64,000 bases of DNA. Source: Methylobacterium currus (GTDB lineage: Bacteria > Pseudomonadota > Alphaproteobacteria > Rhizobiales > Beijerinckiaceae). The position numbers were made by a program, and so were the translations under genes. This document shows, in pieces, positions 16,343 through 25,802 of the stretch (position 1 is its first letter; every line of letters begins with the position of its first letter). Location of the stretch: contig NZ_CP028843.1 of assembly GCF_003058325.1 (NCBI RefSeq), positions 3,142,501-3,206,500 of the forward strand, in the 5' to 3' direction. The notes beneath the pieces are model-generated. The model saw only the letters and a list, made by a program, of their open reading frames with translations. It ran no database searches and was not told where the DNA came from.

Positions 16343-18226
16343 TCAACCGTTGAGGGCGGTTCGGTCGACCTCCGTGGTGATCGTGCCGAGGATCCGGGCG
16401 CGGGCGTGTTCCAGGGCCTCGCAGGCCTCGGTCAGGGTGCGCAGGGGGGTGCGGCCCCACTCGGTCATCAGCACGACGCCATCGAGGAGCGGCGCCAGCG
16501 CCACGGTGGCGGCCGAGCGGCCGACCGGCGGCAGGTCGACGATCACCACGTCGTAGGCGTCGCAGAGGCTGGTGAGCAGCGCCTCCATGGCGGGCGAGCC
16601 GAGCCAGTGCGGCGACGGCAGCGCCTCGTGGGCGAGCGGCAGCACGTCGCAGCCGTCGGCGAGCGCCGTGACGTGCGCACGCCAGGACTCGCTGCGCCAT
16701 GTCTCGGAGGCCCGGGTGCCGAAGCCGCGCAGATCCGCGACGATCCCCTCGCCCGCCTCGTGCGCGCGCAGCACCGGGTCGGCGGCGTCGGCATCGATCA
16801 CCAGGGCGCGGGCGCCCGCGGCGGCGTAGAGCCGGGCGAGCTCGATCGCCGCGAGCGCCTTGGTGCGCCCGCAGGTGCGCCCCGCCGCCGTGAGGCCGAT
16901 GGTCCGCAAGGGCGCGGCGTGGTTCGCCGAGGCGAGGGAGAGCCGGGTCCATTGCAGCCCCTCCGCCAGCCCGGCACAGAGCCGCGCCTCGTCGGTCAGG
17001 CCGCGGCGGCGAAGCCCCGGACGCGCATCCGGCCGGGCCGGGATCCAGCCGAGGCAGGCCCGCCCGGTCGCCGCCCGGACCTGGCGCCGGGAGCGGGCGC
17101 GCCCGTCGAGGAGCAGGCCCGCGACCCCGACCATCACGAACAGCCCGGCTCCCGCCACCGCGCCGGCCGGCATGGTCAGCCGCAGGCCCGGATTGGAGCG
17201 GAAGAGCGGCCGGGTCGCCGCGGTGATGACCCGGGAATCGGCGACCGGGGCGCTCTGGCGCTGCACCGCCTCGGCCAGCACCACCAGCAGGCTCTCATAG
17301 ACCTTGCGCGAGGTCTCGGCGGCGGATTCCAGTTCCTCCAGCGTGCCGGGCTCGTCGTCGGCCGGGGCCCGGGGGACGATCTGCGTGCCCGCGCTCGCCA
17401 CCGGCCCGTCGGCCTCGTCGCGCCGGCCGCGCCGGATGCGGTAATTGTGCGTGGCGCGGAATTCCTGCACGGCGCGGATCGCCGTGTTCATCTGGGTCCG
17501 GAACCGGTCGACGCGCTCGTTGAGCCAGTCGGTGGCGAAGCGCGAGGCCTCGACGCGGGCCTCCATCTTCTCCCGCAGGAACTGCTCCACCACGGCGTTG
17601 ACGATGTCGGCCGCCTTCTGCGGATCGCGGGCCGAGAAGGTGATGTCCAGCGCATAGGCGAGGCCGGCGCGGCGCACGTCGAGCCTTGCCGCGAAGGTGT
17701 CGAGCAGGCGCCGTTCCGCCTCGAGGCCGCTGTCGACCTCGGCCTCGGCGCGCCCGGTCGCGCCCTTGAAGGCCGCGCGGGCGCTCTCGAACAGGGCAGC
17801 CGCGCGGCCTTGCGCCGCCGCGGCCCAGGCCGGGAGCCGGAGCGGCGAGCCGGCGAATTCCGGATCGCCCCGCAGGCCGAGCTTGTCGATCACCATCCGG
17901 GCGACCTTCTCGGAGCGCAGGATCGCCACCTGGTTGGCGATCTGGCCGGTATCGATGGCGGTGCGCGCATCGCCGCCGGCTTCGGCGAAGAGCGGCGGCA
18001 TCTTGGAATCGATCACCAGCTGCGCCCGGGCGGTGTAGACCGGGGTCGAGGCCAGCGCGTAGAGCGCGCCGAGCGCCGCCCCCGCGAGGGCACAGGCGAG
18101 GATGCGGGCGCGGCGCCGACGCAGGAACGCGAGGATGTCGCGGACCTCGAGCGTGCGCGTCTCCGGCGGGTCGTCCCGGAGGCGCGGGGCCAGGGACGGG
18201 TCGGTCCAGATCGGGTTGTTCAGCAA
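16343..18226 (-). CDS. Wzc/GumC-type polysaccharide co-polymerase with degenerate tyrosine-kinase domain
   Basis: About 627 residues. The N-terminal half is a Wzz-type chain-length domain: a transmembrane helix (ILACALAGAALGALYALAS, about residues 40-58), a periplasmic coiled coil, and a second helix near residue 355-380 (AGAVAGAGLFVMVGVAGLLL). The C-terminal part is a BY-kinase fold with Walker B-like VVIVDLPPV (about residue 559) and a Walker A'-like LVIDAD. Where Walker A should read GEGKTT it has AAGRTCGRTKA (about residue 445), and there is no C-terminal tyrosine cluster. The protein probably controls chain length or export of an exopolysaccharide but may not be an active kinase. The TTG at 18226 is the best start I can find; no ATG precedes the first helix in a sensible place. 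Confidence 0.82.
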   Translation of the reverse strand: MLNNPIWTDPSLAPRLRDDPPETRTLEVRDILAFLRRRRARILACALAGAALGALYALASTPVYTARAQLVIDSKMPPLFAEAGGDARTAIDTGQIANQVAILRSEKVARMVIDKLGLRGDPEFAGSPLRLPAWAAAAQGRAAALFESARAAFKGATGRAEAEVDSGLEAERRLLDTFAARLDVRRAGLAYALDITFSARDPQKAADIVNAVVEQFLREKMEARVEASRFATDWLNERVDRFRTQMNTAIRAVQEFRATHNYRIRRGRRDEADGPVASAGTQIVPRAPADDEPGTLEELESAAETSRKVYESLLVVLAEAVQRQSAPVADSRVITAATRPLFRSNPGLRLTMPAGAVAGAGLFVMVGVAGLLLDGRARSRRQVRAATGRACLGWIPARPDARPGLRRRGLTDEARLCAGLAEGLQWTRLSLASANHAAPLRTIGLTAAGRTCGRTKALAAIELARLYAAAGARALVIDADAADPVLRAHEAGEGIVADLRGFGTRASETWRSESWRAHVTALADGCDVLPLAHEALPSPHWLGSPAMEALLTSLCDAYDVVIVDLPPVGRSAATVALAPLLDGVVLMTEWGRTPLRTLTEACEALEHARARILGTITTEVDRTALNG

Positions 18227-18682
18227 GATCGCGCTCTCTTCGGCTCGACCGCGGCGGGGGATCCTGGATTCGGCGGCTCCCCCGCGGGCGCTGGTGGCCG
18301 CCGCGGGCGGACACCCGGAATCTCTCGACCCCGAGGATCCGCCCGTGACCCTCAGAGATGTACGTCCGGCGCAGCCAGGGCCGGAACGCCGCGGAACGGC
18401 GTAGGCTTGGCCCCGGGGCGCCCGGGCGGCGGAGGCGGGATTAAGCCCGATCGGCTCCCCCCTCGCCTTTCGGGGCGGATCGACCGCGTCGGCCCCCTTC
18501 CGAAGGAGGAGGCGCATCCCCCGGACGGGTCACGACCGGCCCGCGCCACCCGCCCCGGCCGGTCGAGAGAGGCCCGGACGGGCGCCCCCAAAGCCGGTGC
18601 TGCCGGGCGGCTCGGCCGCAGCCTAGGCTCCGGGTCGACGCGCAAAGACGTCTCGCGCGACGACAGACCGGAGCCCGCCCGC
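18227..18682. other. Divergent intergenic region, polysaccharide genes
   Basis: About 455 bp between the minus-strand co-polymerase and the plus-strand acyltransferase. It is uniformly GC-rich and the open frames crossing it look like shadows. I see no clear promoter, operator or RNA structure. Confidence 0.35.
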
Positions 18683-19180
18683 ATGCCGATCACCGACATC
18701 TCCCTCGAGGAGGGCGCCAGCATCACGCATCCGGACCTCGTCGATCTCGCGGGCTGTCGCATCGGCGCCGGCGCCCGGATCGGACCCTTCGTGCAGATCC
18801 GGGCGGGCAGCCGCGTCGGCGCGCGCTGCAAGGTCTCCTCGCACAGCGTGCTCGGCCCCTCGGTCGAGCTCGGCGAGGGCGTGTTCGTCGGCCACGGGGT
18901 GGTGATCGGCCACGCGGAAGGCGGCACCGTCCCGGCCGACGGCGCGCGGCCGACCCGGATCGGTCCGGGCGCGTCCCTGGGCTCGCGCGCCACGGTGCTG
19001 CCCGGCGTCACGATCGGCCGCGGCGCGATGATCGGCGCCGGCGCCGTCGTCGGCGGCGACGTGCCGGATTTCGCCCTGGTGGTCGGCGTGCCCGGCCGGG
19101 TCGTGGGCGATGCCCGCGACCGGCGCGGCCTCGAACCTCACGATCCGGCCGGGCGCCTCGACGAGGTGGCGGCCCGCTGA
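18683..19180 (+). CDS. Hexapeptide-repeat acyltransferase (left-handed beta-helix)
   Basis: A 165-residue protein made almost entirely of hexapeptide turns (IGAGARIGPFVQIRAGSRVG, later IGPGASLGSRATVLPGVTIG). The coil ends in the usual PGRVVGDA exit. Members of this WbpD/LpxA-like group transfer acetyl or acyl groups from CoA or ACP to sugars or nucleotide sugars. The histidines in SHSVLG and GHGVVIGHAEGG are candidates for the catalytic base. Its position divergent to a polysaccharide co-polymerase suggests sugar modification for exopolysaccharide or LPS. The exact substrate is unknown. Confidence 0.8.
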   Translation: MPITDISLEEGASITHPDLVDLAGCRIGAGARIGPFVQIRAGSRVGARCKVSSHSVLGPSVELGEGVFVGHGVVIGHAEGGTVPADGARPTRIGPGASLGSRATVLPGVTIGRGAMIGAGAVVGGDVPDFALVVGVPGRVVGDARDRRGLEPHDPAGRLDEVAAR

Positions 19181-19280
19181 CGTCAACCGGCCGCCCGCGC
19201 ACTCGTCCCGCAGCGCCTTCGAACGGGATCGTTCGACGGTGCCGGCCTATCCCGTCCGACTCTGCGCCGCCGGCACCGAA

Positions 19281-19312
19281 CGCCTCTGCATCGACGCGTC
19301 GATGCAGAGGCG
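19281..19312. terminator. Perfect 32-bp palindrome between convergent genes
   Basis: CGCCTCTGCATCGACG is followed immediately by its exact reverse complement, giving two 16-bp arms with no spacer. It lies 100 bp after the acyltransferase stop and 9 bp beyond the aqpZ stop on the other strand. The position suggests a bidirectional transcription end. The absence of a spacer is unusual for an intrinsic terminator, so a protein-binding site is also possible. Confidence 0.5.
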
Positions 19313-19321
19313 CGCCGGCAT

Positions 19322-20056
19322 TCAGTGCGTCGCGGCGGCCGTCGGCATGCCGGTGACCTGCGCCGCGGGCTCCTCGCTGAGCCAGCGATACAGGATGCCG
19401 CCGAGAGCCCCGCCGATGACCGGCGCGACCCAGAACAGCCAGAGCTGCGCCACCGCCCAGCCGCCGACGATCAGCGCCGGGCCGGTGCTGCGGGCCGGGT
19501 TGACCGACAGGTTGGTGATCGGGATGCCGACGAGGTGGACGAGGGTGAGGCAGAGCCCGATCGCCAGCGGGGCGAAGCCCACCGGCGCCTTGCCGTGGGT
19601 CGCCCCCATGATCACGAACAGGAACATCAGGGTCAGCACCACCTCGGCGAGGAAGCACGCGACGAGGGAGTACTGCCCCGGCGAGTGCTCGCCATAGCCG
19701 TTGGCGGCGAAGCCCTTGGCGAGGTCGAAGCCCGGTGCGCCGGAGGCGATCACGTAGAGCAGGCCCGCCGCCGCGACGCCGCCGACGAGCTGCGACACGA
19801 TGTAGGGGACGATATCCCGGCCCGGGAAGCGCCGTCCCGCGGCGAGCCCGATCGTCACCGCCGGGTTGAGGTGGCAGCCGGAGATGTGACCGATCGCGTA
19901 GGCCATGGTGACGACGGTGAGGCCGAAGGCGGCCGAGACCCCGAGCAGGCCGATGCCGACCTGCGGGAAGGCCGCCGCGACGACGGCGCTGCCGCAGCCG
20001 GCGAAGGTGAGCCAGAAGGTGCCGATCGCCTCGGCGGCGCATTTGCGGATGTCCAT
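19322..20056 (-). CDS. aqpZ: Aquaporin Z
   Basis: A 244-residue inner-membrane water channel with six membrane helices. Both NPA boxes are intact (HLNPAVTIG and [10 protein letters not shown]). The residues lining the filter fit water-selective AqpZ rather than Glp[21 protein letters not shown] before the first box and an Arg right after the second. The N terminus [16 protein letters not shown] is standard, so the start is secure. The C-terminal tail of about 15 residues is longer than usual and ends in TAAATH. Confidence 0.95.
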   Translation of the reverse strand: MDIRKCAAEAIGTFWLTFAGCGSAVVAAAFPQVGIGLLGVSAAFGLTVVTMAYAIGHISGCHLNPAVTIGLAAGRRFPGRDIVPYIVSQLVGGVAAAGLLYVIASGAPGFDLAKGFAANGYGEHSPGQYSLVACFLAEVVLTLMFLFVIMGATHGKAPVGFAPLAIGLCLTLVHLVGIPITNLSVNPARSTGPALIVGGWAVAQLWLFWVAPVIGGALGGILYRWLSEEPAAQVTGMPTAAATH

Positions 20057-20443
20057 GGGAGCGTCTCCTCGTGCGGGATGTCGTCCTTTGCGGGATGGAA
20101 TCCCGTGCCGGACTTCGGGCCGGCTCGATCAGGCGCGGGGACGTCGGCCGCAGGCATCGGGCCCGGCTGCGACGCCGCGCGTCGCCCGGATCCGTCGGAG
20201 GAGAGGCCTTCCCAAACAGGCTCTCGAGCTTTGGTGCTCGTTCGAGCTTTCTATACCGGAGATTTCAATGTAACAAAACCGAAACGCCCCACGCCTGTAC
20301 TGAAAGGTACTGCGACCGATTGTTCAGAGTGGCACTCGGCTGGTCTCGACGCCGGGCGAGCGGATGCTCCACATGCGAGAGCTGCGATTCGAGGACGATC
20401 GAGAGGCCGGGAATCCGACCGACCAGGCCGGCACGGATCGGCA
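20057..20443. other. Intergenic region upstream of aqpZ
   Basis: About 390 bp between the starting aqpZ gene and the end of the Uma2 gene, both on the minus strand. It contains a relatively AT-rich patch (about 20240-20290, around TTTCTATACC and TTTCAATGTAAC) that could hold the aqpZ promoter, about 190 bp upstream of the start. I see no gene. Confidence 0.35.
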
Positions 20444-21274
20444 TCACGCCGCCCCGTGCAGGGCCGTGTCCAGCCTGTGATGCAGCCTCTCCGGCAGGAC
20501 CGCCTTCCACGGCTCCTTCGCCGGCGGGCCCGCCATGCCGACGAGAACCGTGACCGCCGCCGCGCATTCGTCGCCATCCAGCTCGGCGAGGAGGGCCTCG
20601 ACGCCGCGGGAGACGGCGAGGCCCTTCAGGCCGGCGATGCGCGCGAGGTGAGCCGGCCCGAAGACGGGGCGCGGCGGGCGATCGTGGCTCTCCGTCGCGA
20701 GCATCGGGACGACCGCGTAGATCTCGTCGAGCCGCAGGTCGACGGCGACCGCGTCGAGCCGGAGGGCGGCGTCCGGCGCCTGGAGGAGTTCGTAGCGCCA
20801 TCCGGTGCCCTCGCGATGGAACGCCTCGATCCGGCGCTGATCCTGGGCGACGAGGACGAAATGGCGGAGGTCGGGCAGGCTCTGGTATGCGAGCCACTTC
20901 CGGCCGCGGTCGTAGCGCTCGGTCGAGGGGGACAGGACCTCCAGGATGACGATTGCGGACGCCACGCCCTTCATGTCCGGATCGGGCACGACACGGCCGC
21001 CACACGAGACGAAGACGTCCGGGTAGAACCGCGCCGCGCCGGCCTCGAGCCGCATCGTCTCGCGGAACGACGCGCAAGGGCCATCGGGGGCAAGGCGGTC
21101 CGCGATGAGGTTGTCGAGGCGCCGGGTCAGGGCATGATGCGCGGTTGAGCCACCGACCATCATGCGGAAGACCTGGCCGTCGATGTATTCGAGCCGTTCG
21201 CCGTCCTCTGCCTGCGCGCAGAGACGGTCATAGCCGTCGAGGTCGATGAACGCGCCGCGCCGCGCCACGGGCAT
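20444..21274 (-). CDS. Uma2-family (DUF820) restriction-endonuclease-fold protein with C-terminal extension
   Basis: A 276-residue protein. The first 190 residues are a Uma2 domain with the PD-(D/E)xK pattern: GERLEYIDGQVF, FYPDVFVSC (the PD), then VILEVLSPST...RGRKWLAYQ (the E-x-K part). The last 85 residues (after VVPMLATESHD) form a less recognisable extension rich in Ala and Leu. Uma2 proteins are abundant in cyanobacteria and some alphaproteobacteria; their role is unknown, and nuclease activity is inferred from the fold only. No partner gene is adjacent. Confidence 0.82.
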   Translation of the reverse strand: MPVARRGAFIDLDGYDRLCAQAEDGERLEYIDGQVFRMMVGGSTAHHALTRRLDNLIADRLAPDGPCASFRETMRLEAGAARFYPDVFVSCGGRVVPDPDMKGVASAIVILEVLSPSTERYDRGRKWLAYQSLPDLRHFVLVAQDQRRIEAFHREGTGWRYELLQAPDAALRLDAVAVDLRLDEIYAVVPMLATESHDRPPRPVFGPAHLARIAGLKGLAVSRGVEALLAELDGDECAAAVTVLVGMAGPPAKEPWKAVLPERLHHRLDTALHGAA

Positions 21275-21367
21275 GCCGGGACTCCGGGGATGGGATCAGC
21301 GCAAAGGTAGGCGAGGGCCGGGCGGTCTGGAAGGCCCTCCCCGCGGCTCCCTGGCGGGAGGCGCGGC

Positions 21368-23347
21368 TCAGCGCCGGCCGAACAGCCGCTCCACGTCCGA
21401 CAGCTTCAATTCGACATAGGTCGGCCGGCCGTGGTTGCACTGGCCGGAGAACGGCGTCGCCTCCATCTCGCGCAAGAGCGCGTTCATCTCCTCCGGCCGC
21501 AGGCGGCGGCCGGCGCGGATCGAGCCGTGGCAGCTCATCCGGGACAGGACGGCGTCGAGGCGGCGGGCGAGCGGGTCGGCCCCGCCCTCCACGAGCGCGT
21601 CGACCACGTCGGTGAGGAGCCCGCGCAAGGATCCGCCGGCCAGGGCGGACGGCACCTCCCGCACCAGCACCGCCCCGTGGCCGAAGGCTTCGAGCACGAG
21701 GCCGAGATCCTGCAAGGACTCCGCGGCACCGGCGAGCCGGTCGGCCTCGACCGGATCGAGCTCGACCACCTCGGGGATCAGCAGGATCTGGCGGGCGATG
21801 CCCCCGCCCGCCCGCTCGCGCTTCAACCGCTCGTAGACCAGCCGCTCGTGGGCGGCGTGCTGGTCGACGATGACGATGCCGTCCCGGGTCTGGGCGACGA
21901 TGTAGGTCTCGTGCAGCTGCGCCCGCGCGGCGCCTAAGGGATGCTGCTCGGCCGGATGGACGGTCGCCTCGGCTGCCCGCACGCGCTGGTCGGCGCTCGG
22001 CAGGGCGAGGTCACCCGAGAACTGCGCCTGGTGCCCGTCGCCGAAGCCCCCGGCGGAGGGCGGTCCCTCATAGGCCGCCTGGTCCGGCTCGCGGGCCTCC
22101 CAGGGCGCGGAGCCGAGATCGCGGCCGAAGTCGCGCTCGAATTCCTCCGGCCGGCCCGAGCCGGCAGGCTGGGACGGCGCCGTCTCGTCGCGGCGCGCGA
22201 ACAGGCTCGCGGGCCGGCGTTCCGCGGCGGCAGAGGCCGGCACCGGCGCAAGCGCCGGCACCGGCGCAATCGCCGGCCGCAGGCTCTCCAGGGTGCGGGC
22301 CGCCACCGTGCCGGAGCTGCGCCCGCCCTCCCGTCGCAGGGCCTCGTGGATGGCGCTGACGATGAGCCCGCGCACCAGGCCGGGATCGCGGAAGCGCACC
22401 TCGGTCTTGGCCGGATGGACGTTGACGTCGACGAGGGCCGGGTCGCAGGTGAGCGCCAGCGCCAGGACCGGGTGGCGGTCGGAAGCCATCACGTCGGCAT
22501 AGGCGCCCCGCACCGCCGAGAGCAGCAGCCGGTCGCGCACCGGCCGGCCGTTGACGACGAAATGCACGTGGGTGGCCGCGGCCCGGTGGAAGGTCGGCAG
22601 GCCGACATGGCCGTCGAGGGCGAAGGCCTCGCGCTCCAGGCTCAAGGGCGCCGAGTTCTGGCCGAATTCCGGTCCCAGCACCGCGACGAGGCGGCGCAGC
22701 CACGAGCCCGGCCCGGTCTCGGCCGGCAAGACGAGGCCGGAGGACGAGGAGCCCTCGCCCGCGAGGGTGAAGCGGATCTGCGGGTGGGCGACGGCGAGGC
22801 GGCGCAGGATCTCCCCGACCGCCGTCGCCTCGGCCCGGTCGGATTTCAGGAATTTCAGCCGCGCCGGGGTGGCGGCGAACAGGTCCGTCACCTCGATCCG
22901 GGTCCCGGGCTGGGCGGAGGCCGGCCGCACCGGGCCCTTGTGGCCGGCATCGACCACGATGCTGTGGCCGCTCTCGGCGCCCGGCACCCGCGAGGTGATG
23001 GCGAGCCGCGCCACCGCACCGATCGACGGCAGGGCCTCGCCGCGGAAGCCCAGGGTGTCGATGCGCTCGAGATCGCCGTCCGGCAGCTTCGAGGTGGCGT
23101 GGCGCTCGACCGCGAGGGCGAGATCCTCCGCGCTCATGCCGCCGCCGTCGTCGACGACCCGGATCAGCTTGCGCCCGCCGGCCGCGATCGTCACCGCGAT
23201 GCTGGAGGCCCCCGCATCGACCGCGTTCTCGACCAGCTCCTTGACGGCCGAGGCCGGCCGCTCGACGACCTCGCCGGCGGCGATGCGGTCGACGAGGACC
23301 GGGTCGAGGCGGCGGACCGCTGGGCGTCCGGGGGGTGAATGCGACAT
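21368..23347 (-). CDS. mutL: DNA mismatch repair protein MutL
   Basis: A 659-residue MutL. The N-terminal GHKL ATPase is complete: IAAGEVVERPASAVKELVEN (motif I), DDGGGM (II) and ATSKL with TLGFRGEALPSI (III). A Pro/Ala-rich linker spans about residues 330-450. The C-terminal dimerisation domain carries the endonuclease motif DQHAAHERLVYE and the terminal NHGRPTYVEL segment. This is the nicking form found in bacteria that lack MutH. It coordinates MutS mismatch recognition with strand incision. The divergent GNAT gene starts 75 bp away. Confidence 0.97.
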   Translation of the reverse strand: MSHSPPGRPAVRRLDPVLVDRIAAGEVVERPASAVKELVENAVDAGASSIAVTIAAGGRKLIRVVDDGGGMSAEDLALAVERHATSKLPDGDLERIDTLGFRGEALPSIGAVARLAITSRVPGAESGHSIVVDAGHKGPVRPASAQPGTRIEVTDLFAATPARLKFLKSDRAEATAVGEILRRLAVAHPQIRFTLAGEGSSSSGLVLPAETGPGSWLRRLVAVLGPEFGQNSAPLSLEREAFALDGHVGLPTFHRAAATHVHFVVNGRPVRDRLLLSAVRGAYADVMASDRHPVLALALTCDPALVDVNVHPAKTEVRFRDPGLVRGLIVSAIHEALRREGGRSSGTVAARTLESLRPAIAPVPALAPVPASAAAERRPASLFARRDETAPSQPAGSGRPEEFERDFGRDLGSAPWEAREPDQAAYEGPPSAGGFGDGHQAQFSGDLALPSADQRVRAAEATVHPAEQHPLGAARAQLHETYIVAQTRDGIVIVDQHAAHERLVYERLKRERAGGGIARQILLIPEVVELDPVEADRLAGAAESLQDLGLVLEAFGHGAVLVREVPSALAGGSLRGLLTDVVDALVEGGADPLARRLDAVLSRMSCHGSIRAGRRLRPEEMNALLREMEATPFSGQCNHGRPTYVELKLSDVERLFGRR

Positions 23348-23421
23348 GCCCCGAATATAAGGTTTCGCCGGGCCCGCCAGAAGGTGCGGGATTCCGCGTT
23401 TCCACCGGATGGACGACCGCG

Positions 23422-23991
23422 ATGGCGCAGGACGATGGGGCCCCGATCGACGACGTGATCCTGCGGCCTTGCGCGGAGGCCGACCTTGCCGCGGTGACGG
23501 CGATCTACGCCCGCGCGGTCGCCACCGGCCGGGCCTCGTTCGAGCTCGAGCCGCCGGACGAGGCCGAGATGGGCCGGCGCCGGGCGGCTTTGGTCGCGGG
23601 CGGCTATCCCTATCTGGTCGCCGAGCGGGCGGGGATGGCCTCGGGCCGCGAGATCGTGGCGTACGCCTATGCGGGCCCCTACCGGACCCGGCCGGCCTAT
23701 CGGGGCACCGTGGAGAATTCCGTCTATGTGCGGCCGGACCAGGCCGGGCGCGGCCTCGGGCGGCGCCTGCTGGAGGAGCTGATCACGCAGGCGACGGCGT
23801 CGGGTTTTCGCCAGATGGTGGCGGTGATCGGGGATTCGCACAACGCCGCCTCGATCGCCCTGCACGCCGCCTGCGGCTTCCGGCCCGTCGGGGTGCTGAC
23901 GTCCGTCGGCTGGAAGCACGGCACCTGGCTCGACACCGTGCTGATGCAGCGCGCCCTCGGCCCCGGCGATGCGAGCCCGCCGGAGCCGTGA
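23422..23991 (+). CDS. GNAT acetyltransferase, phosphinothricin-acetyltransferase type
   Basis: A 189-residue GNAT protein. Typical segments are ILRPCAEADLAAVTAIYARA at the start of the domain, NSVYVRPDQAGRGLGRRLLE (acetyl-CoA pyrophosphate loop Q/RxxGxG/A), and GDSHNAASIALHAACGFRPV near the end. The pattern fits the Pat/YncA group, which acetylates phosphinothricin or, physiologically, methionine sulfoximine/sulfone and similar amino-acid analogues. I chose the ATG at 23422; the open frame upstream overlaps the mutL leader and looks non-coding. Confidence 0.85.
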   Translation: MAQDDGAPIDDVILRPCAEADLAAVTAIYARAVATGRASFELEPPDEAEMGRRRAALVAGGYPYLVAERAGMASGREIVAYAYAGPYRTRPAYRGTVENSVYVRPDQAGRGLGRRLLEELITQATASGFRQMVAVIGDSHNAASIALHAACGFRPVGVLTSVGWKHGTWLDTVLMQRALGPGDASPPEP

Positions 23992-24119
23992 GAGAGGGAT
24001 CCGTCCGCAGGGACAATCCTGTCCCGGGGCCAGTTACGGGGACTTAACCCTCACTGTTGTAACGCTCTTAACCATGATGGCCCGTCGAACGTGACGGGGC
24101 GGATCGGAGCGTCAGGCCC

Positions 24120-25700
24120 GTGGCGGACGAGCGGCGAACACCCGGACAGGCCGGCCCCGGACTCGCGGCCTTGGCGCTGGCGGCCTCCCTGCTCGGTACG
24201 GGGCCGGCGCAGGCCCAGACCGCGGCAGCGGATTTGGGTCAGGCGACGGATCCCACCCTGGCCGGCCCGCTCCCGGGCGGCCAGGATCCCGGCACCTTCG
24301 CCCTGCGCAGCGCCGGTGCGGCGCAGCCTGGCGGCCTGGCCCGCGGCGTCGGACGTCCGGGTCCCGCCTCCCGCTCCGGCGCCCGGCCGCGCACGCCCCT
24401 GCCGCGGCGGACGCGCGCGCCCACCACGGCCGTCACCCGCCAGGCGACCCAGCAGGGCGTGGCCGACGACCTGCGCCTGCGCCCCACCGTGCAGGTCCCT
24501 GTTTCGGGGCTGTCCGACCTCGCCGGGGCGACGCCCCTCCTGCGCCGGCGCTCGATCGATCCCCTCGACCCCTACGGGCCGCTCGGCATCCGGGTCGGCG
24601 GCCTCACCCTGTTCCCGGCCCTCCAGCAGAGCGTCGGCTACGATTCCAACCCCGACCGCTCGATCTATCGCCGCGGCTCGATGGCCCTGCGCAGCCAGGG
24701 CGAGCTGCGCGTCGAGAGCGACTGGTCGTCCCACTCGCTCACCGGCGAGGCCCGCTTCGGCTATTTCGACTATCCGGACAACCGCAACGCCAACCGGCCG
24801 GACGGCGACGGCGCGATGCGCCTGCGCCTCGACGTCGCCCGCGACACGCGGGTCGACGTCGAGGGCCGCTACGCCATCTCGACCCAGCGCGCCGGCAGCC
24901 CGGACCTGAACGCCCAGGTCCGCGACCGGCCGCTCGTCGCCGCCTACGGCGGCACCGTCGGGGCGACGCAGACCTTCAACCGGCTGCAGGTCACGGTGGC
25001 GGGCCTCGTCGATCGCCAGACCTTCGAGAACGCCCAGCTCGCCGACGGCACCCTCCTGCGCCAGGACGACCGCAACGCCAACCAGTACGGCCTGCGCCTG
25101 CGCACCGGCTACGAGATCCGCCCCGGCTTCACCCCCTTCGTCGACACCCTGCTCGACACGCGGGTCCACGATGTCGCGGTCGACCAATCCGGCCTGCGGC
25201 GCGATTCCGACGGCGTGACCTTGCGCGCCGGGACCAGCTTCGAGTTGAGCCGGCTTCTGGCCGGCGAGGTCTCGGGCGGCTACCTGTCGCGCCACTACGC
25301 CGACAGCCGGCTGCGCGACGTCACCGGGCCGGTGATCGACGGTTCGGTGACCTGGGCGGCGACCGCCCTCACCTCGCTGCGGCTCGGCGCCTCGACCGGC
25401 GTGATCGAGACCATCGTGCCGGGGGCGAGCGGCATCCTCACCCGCACCGCCGTCGCCGAGCTGACCCACGACCTGCGCCGCAACCTGCGCCTGACCCTCA
25501 CCGGCACGCTGATCAGCAACGACTACCAGGGCACCAGCATCCGCGAGCAGGGCTACAGCGCCGGCGTCAAGCTCGATTACCGCCTCAACCGCTGGCTCGG
25601 GTTCCGGGCGAGCTACGTCCGCGAATTGCTGAGCAGCACGGCGGTCGGGTCGAGCTATCATTCGGATACGTATCTGGTGGGGGTGCGGGTCAATCCGTAG
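24120..25700 (+). CDS. Outer-membrane beta-barrel protein (BBP2-like)
   Basis: A 526-residue exported protein. A leader (AALALAASLLGTGPAQAQ, about residues 17-34) is followed by about 130 residues rich in Pro/Arg. From about residue 160 (GGLTLFPALQQSVGYDSNPD) it forms alternating strands typical of the putative beta-barrel porin 2 group, which often occurs with exopolysaccharide secretion genes. The last residue is Pro rather than the usual Phe, preceded by a strand YLVGVRVN. The start is GTG, chosen because it gives the signal peptide. Function is not known; a polysaccharide export role is inferred. Confidence 0.75.
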   Translation: MADERRTPGQAGPGLAALALAASLLGTGPAQAQTAAADLGQATDPTLAGPLPGGQDPGTFALRSAGAAQPGGLARGVGRPGPASRSGARPRTPLPRRTRAPTTAVTRQATQQGVADDLRLRPTVQVPVSGLSDLAGATPLLRRRSIDPLDPYGPLGIRVGGLTLFPALQQSVGYDSNPDRSIYRRGSMALRSQGELRVESDWSSHSLTGEARFGYFDYPDNRNANRPDGDGAMRLRLDVARDTRVDVEGRYAISTQRAGSPDLNAQVRDRPLVAAYGGTVGATQTFNRLQVTVAGLVDRQTFENAQLADGTLLRQDDRNANQYGLRLRTGYEIRPGFTPFVDTLLDTRVHDVAVDQSGLRRDSDGVTLRAGTSFELSRLLAGEVSGGYLSRHYADSRLRDVTGPVIDGSVTWAATALTSLRLGASTGVIETIVPGASGILTRTAVAELTHDLRRNLRLTLTGTLISNDYQGTSIREQGYSAGVKLDYRLNRWLGFRASYVRELLSSTAVGSSYHSDTYLVGVRVNP

Positions 25701-25802
25701 GCGGGCCTCTCCCTGCGACACGCACGCCGCGCAACCCGGAGCGCCCTCCCCCGGTTTCATCCAATCGAGACCCCGGTCGTCGAGGGAGGGCGTGTCCGCA
25801 CG

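Noticed and set aside
16253..19180. 975-codon plus-strand open frame crossing the polysaccharide co-polymerase
   Set aside because: Only its last 166 codons (from 18683) form a real protein, the hexapeptide acyltransferase. The rest is antisense to the co-polymerase and has no recognisable sequence.
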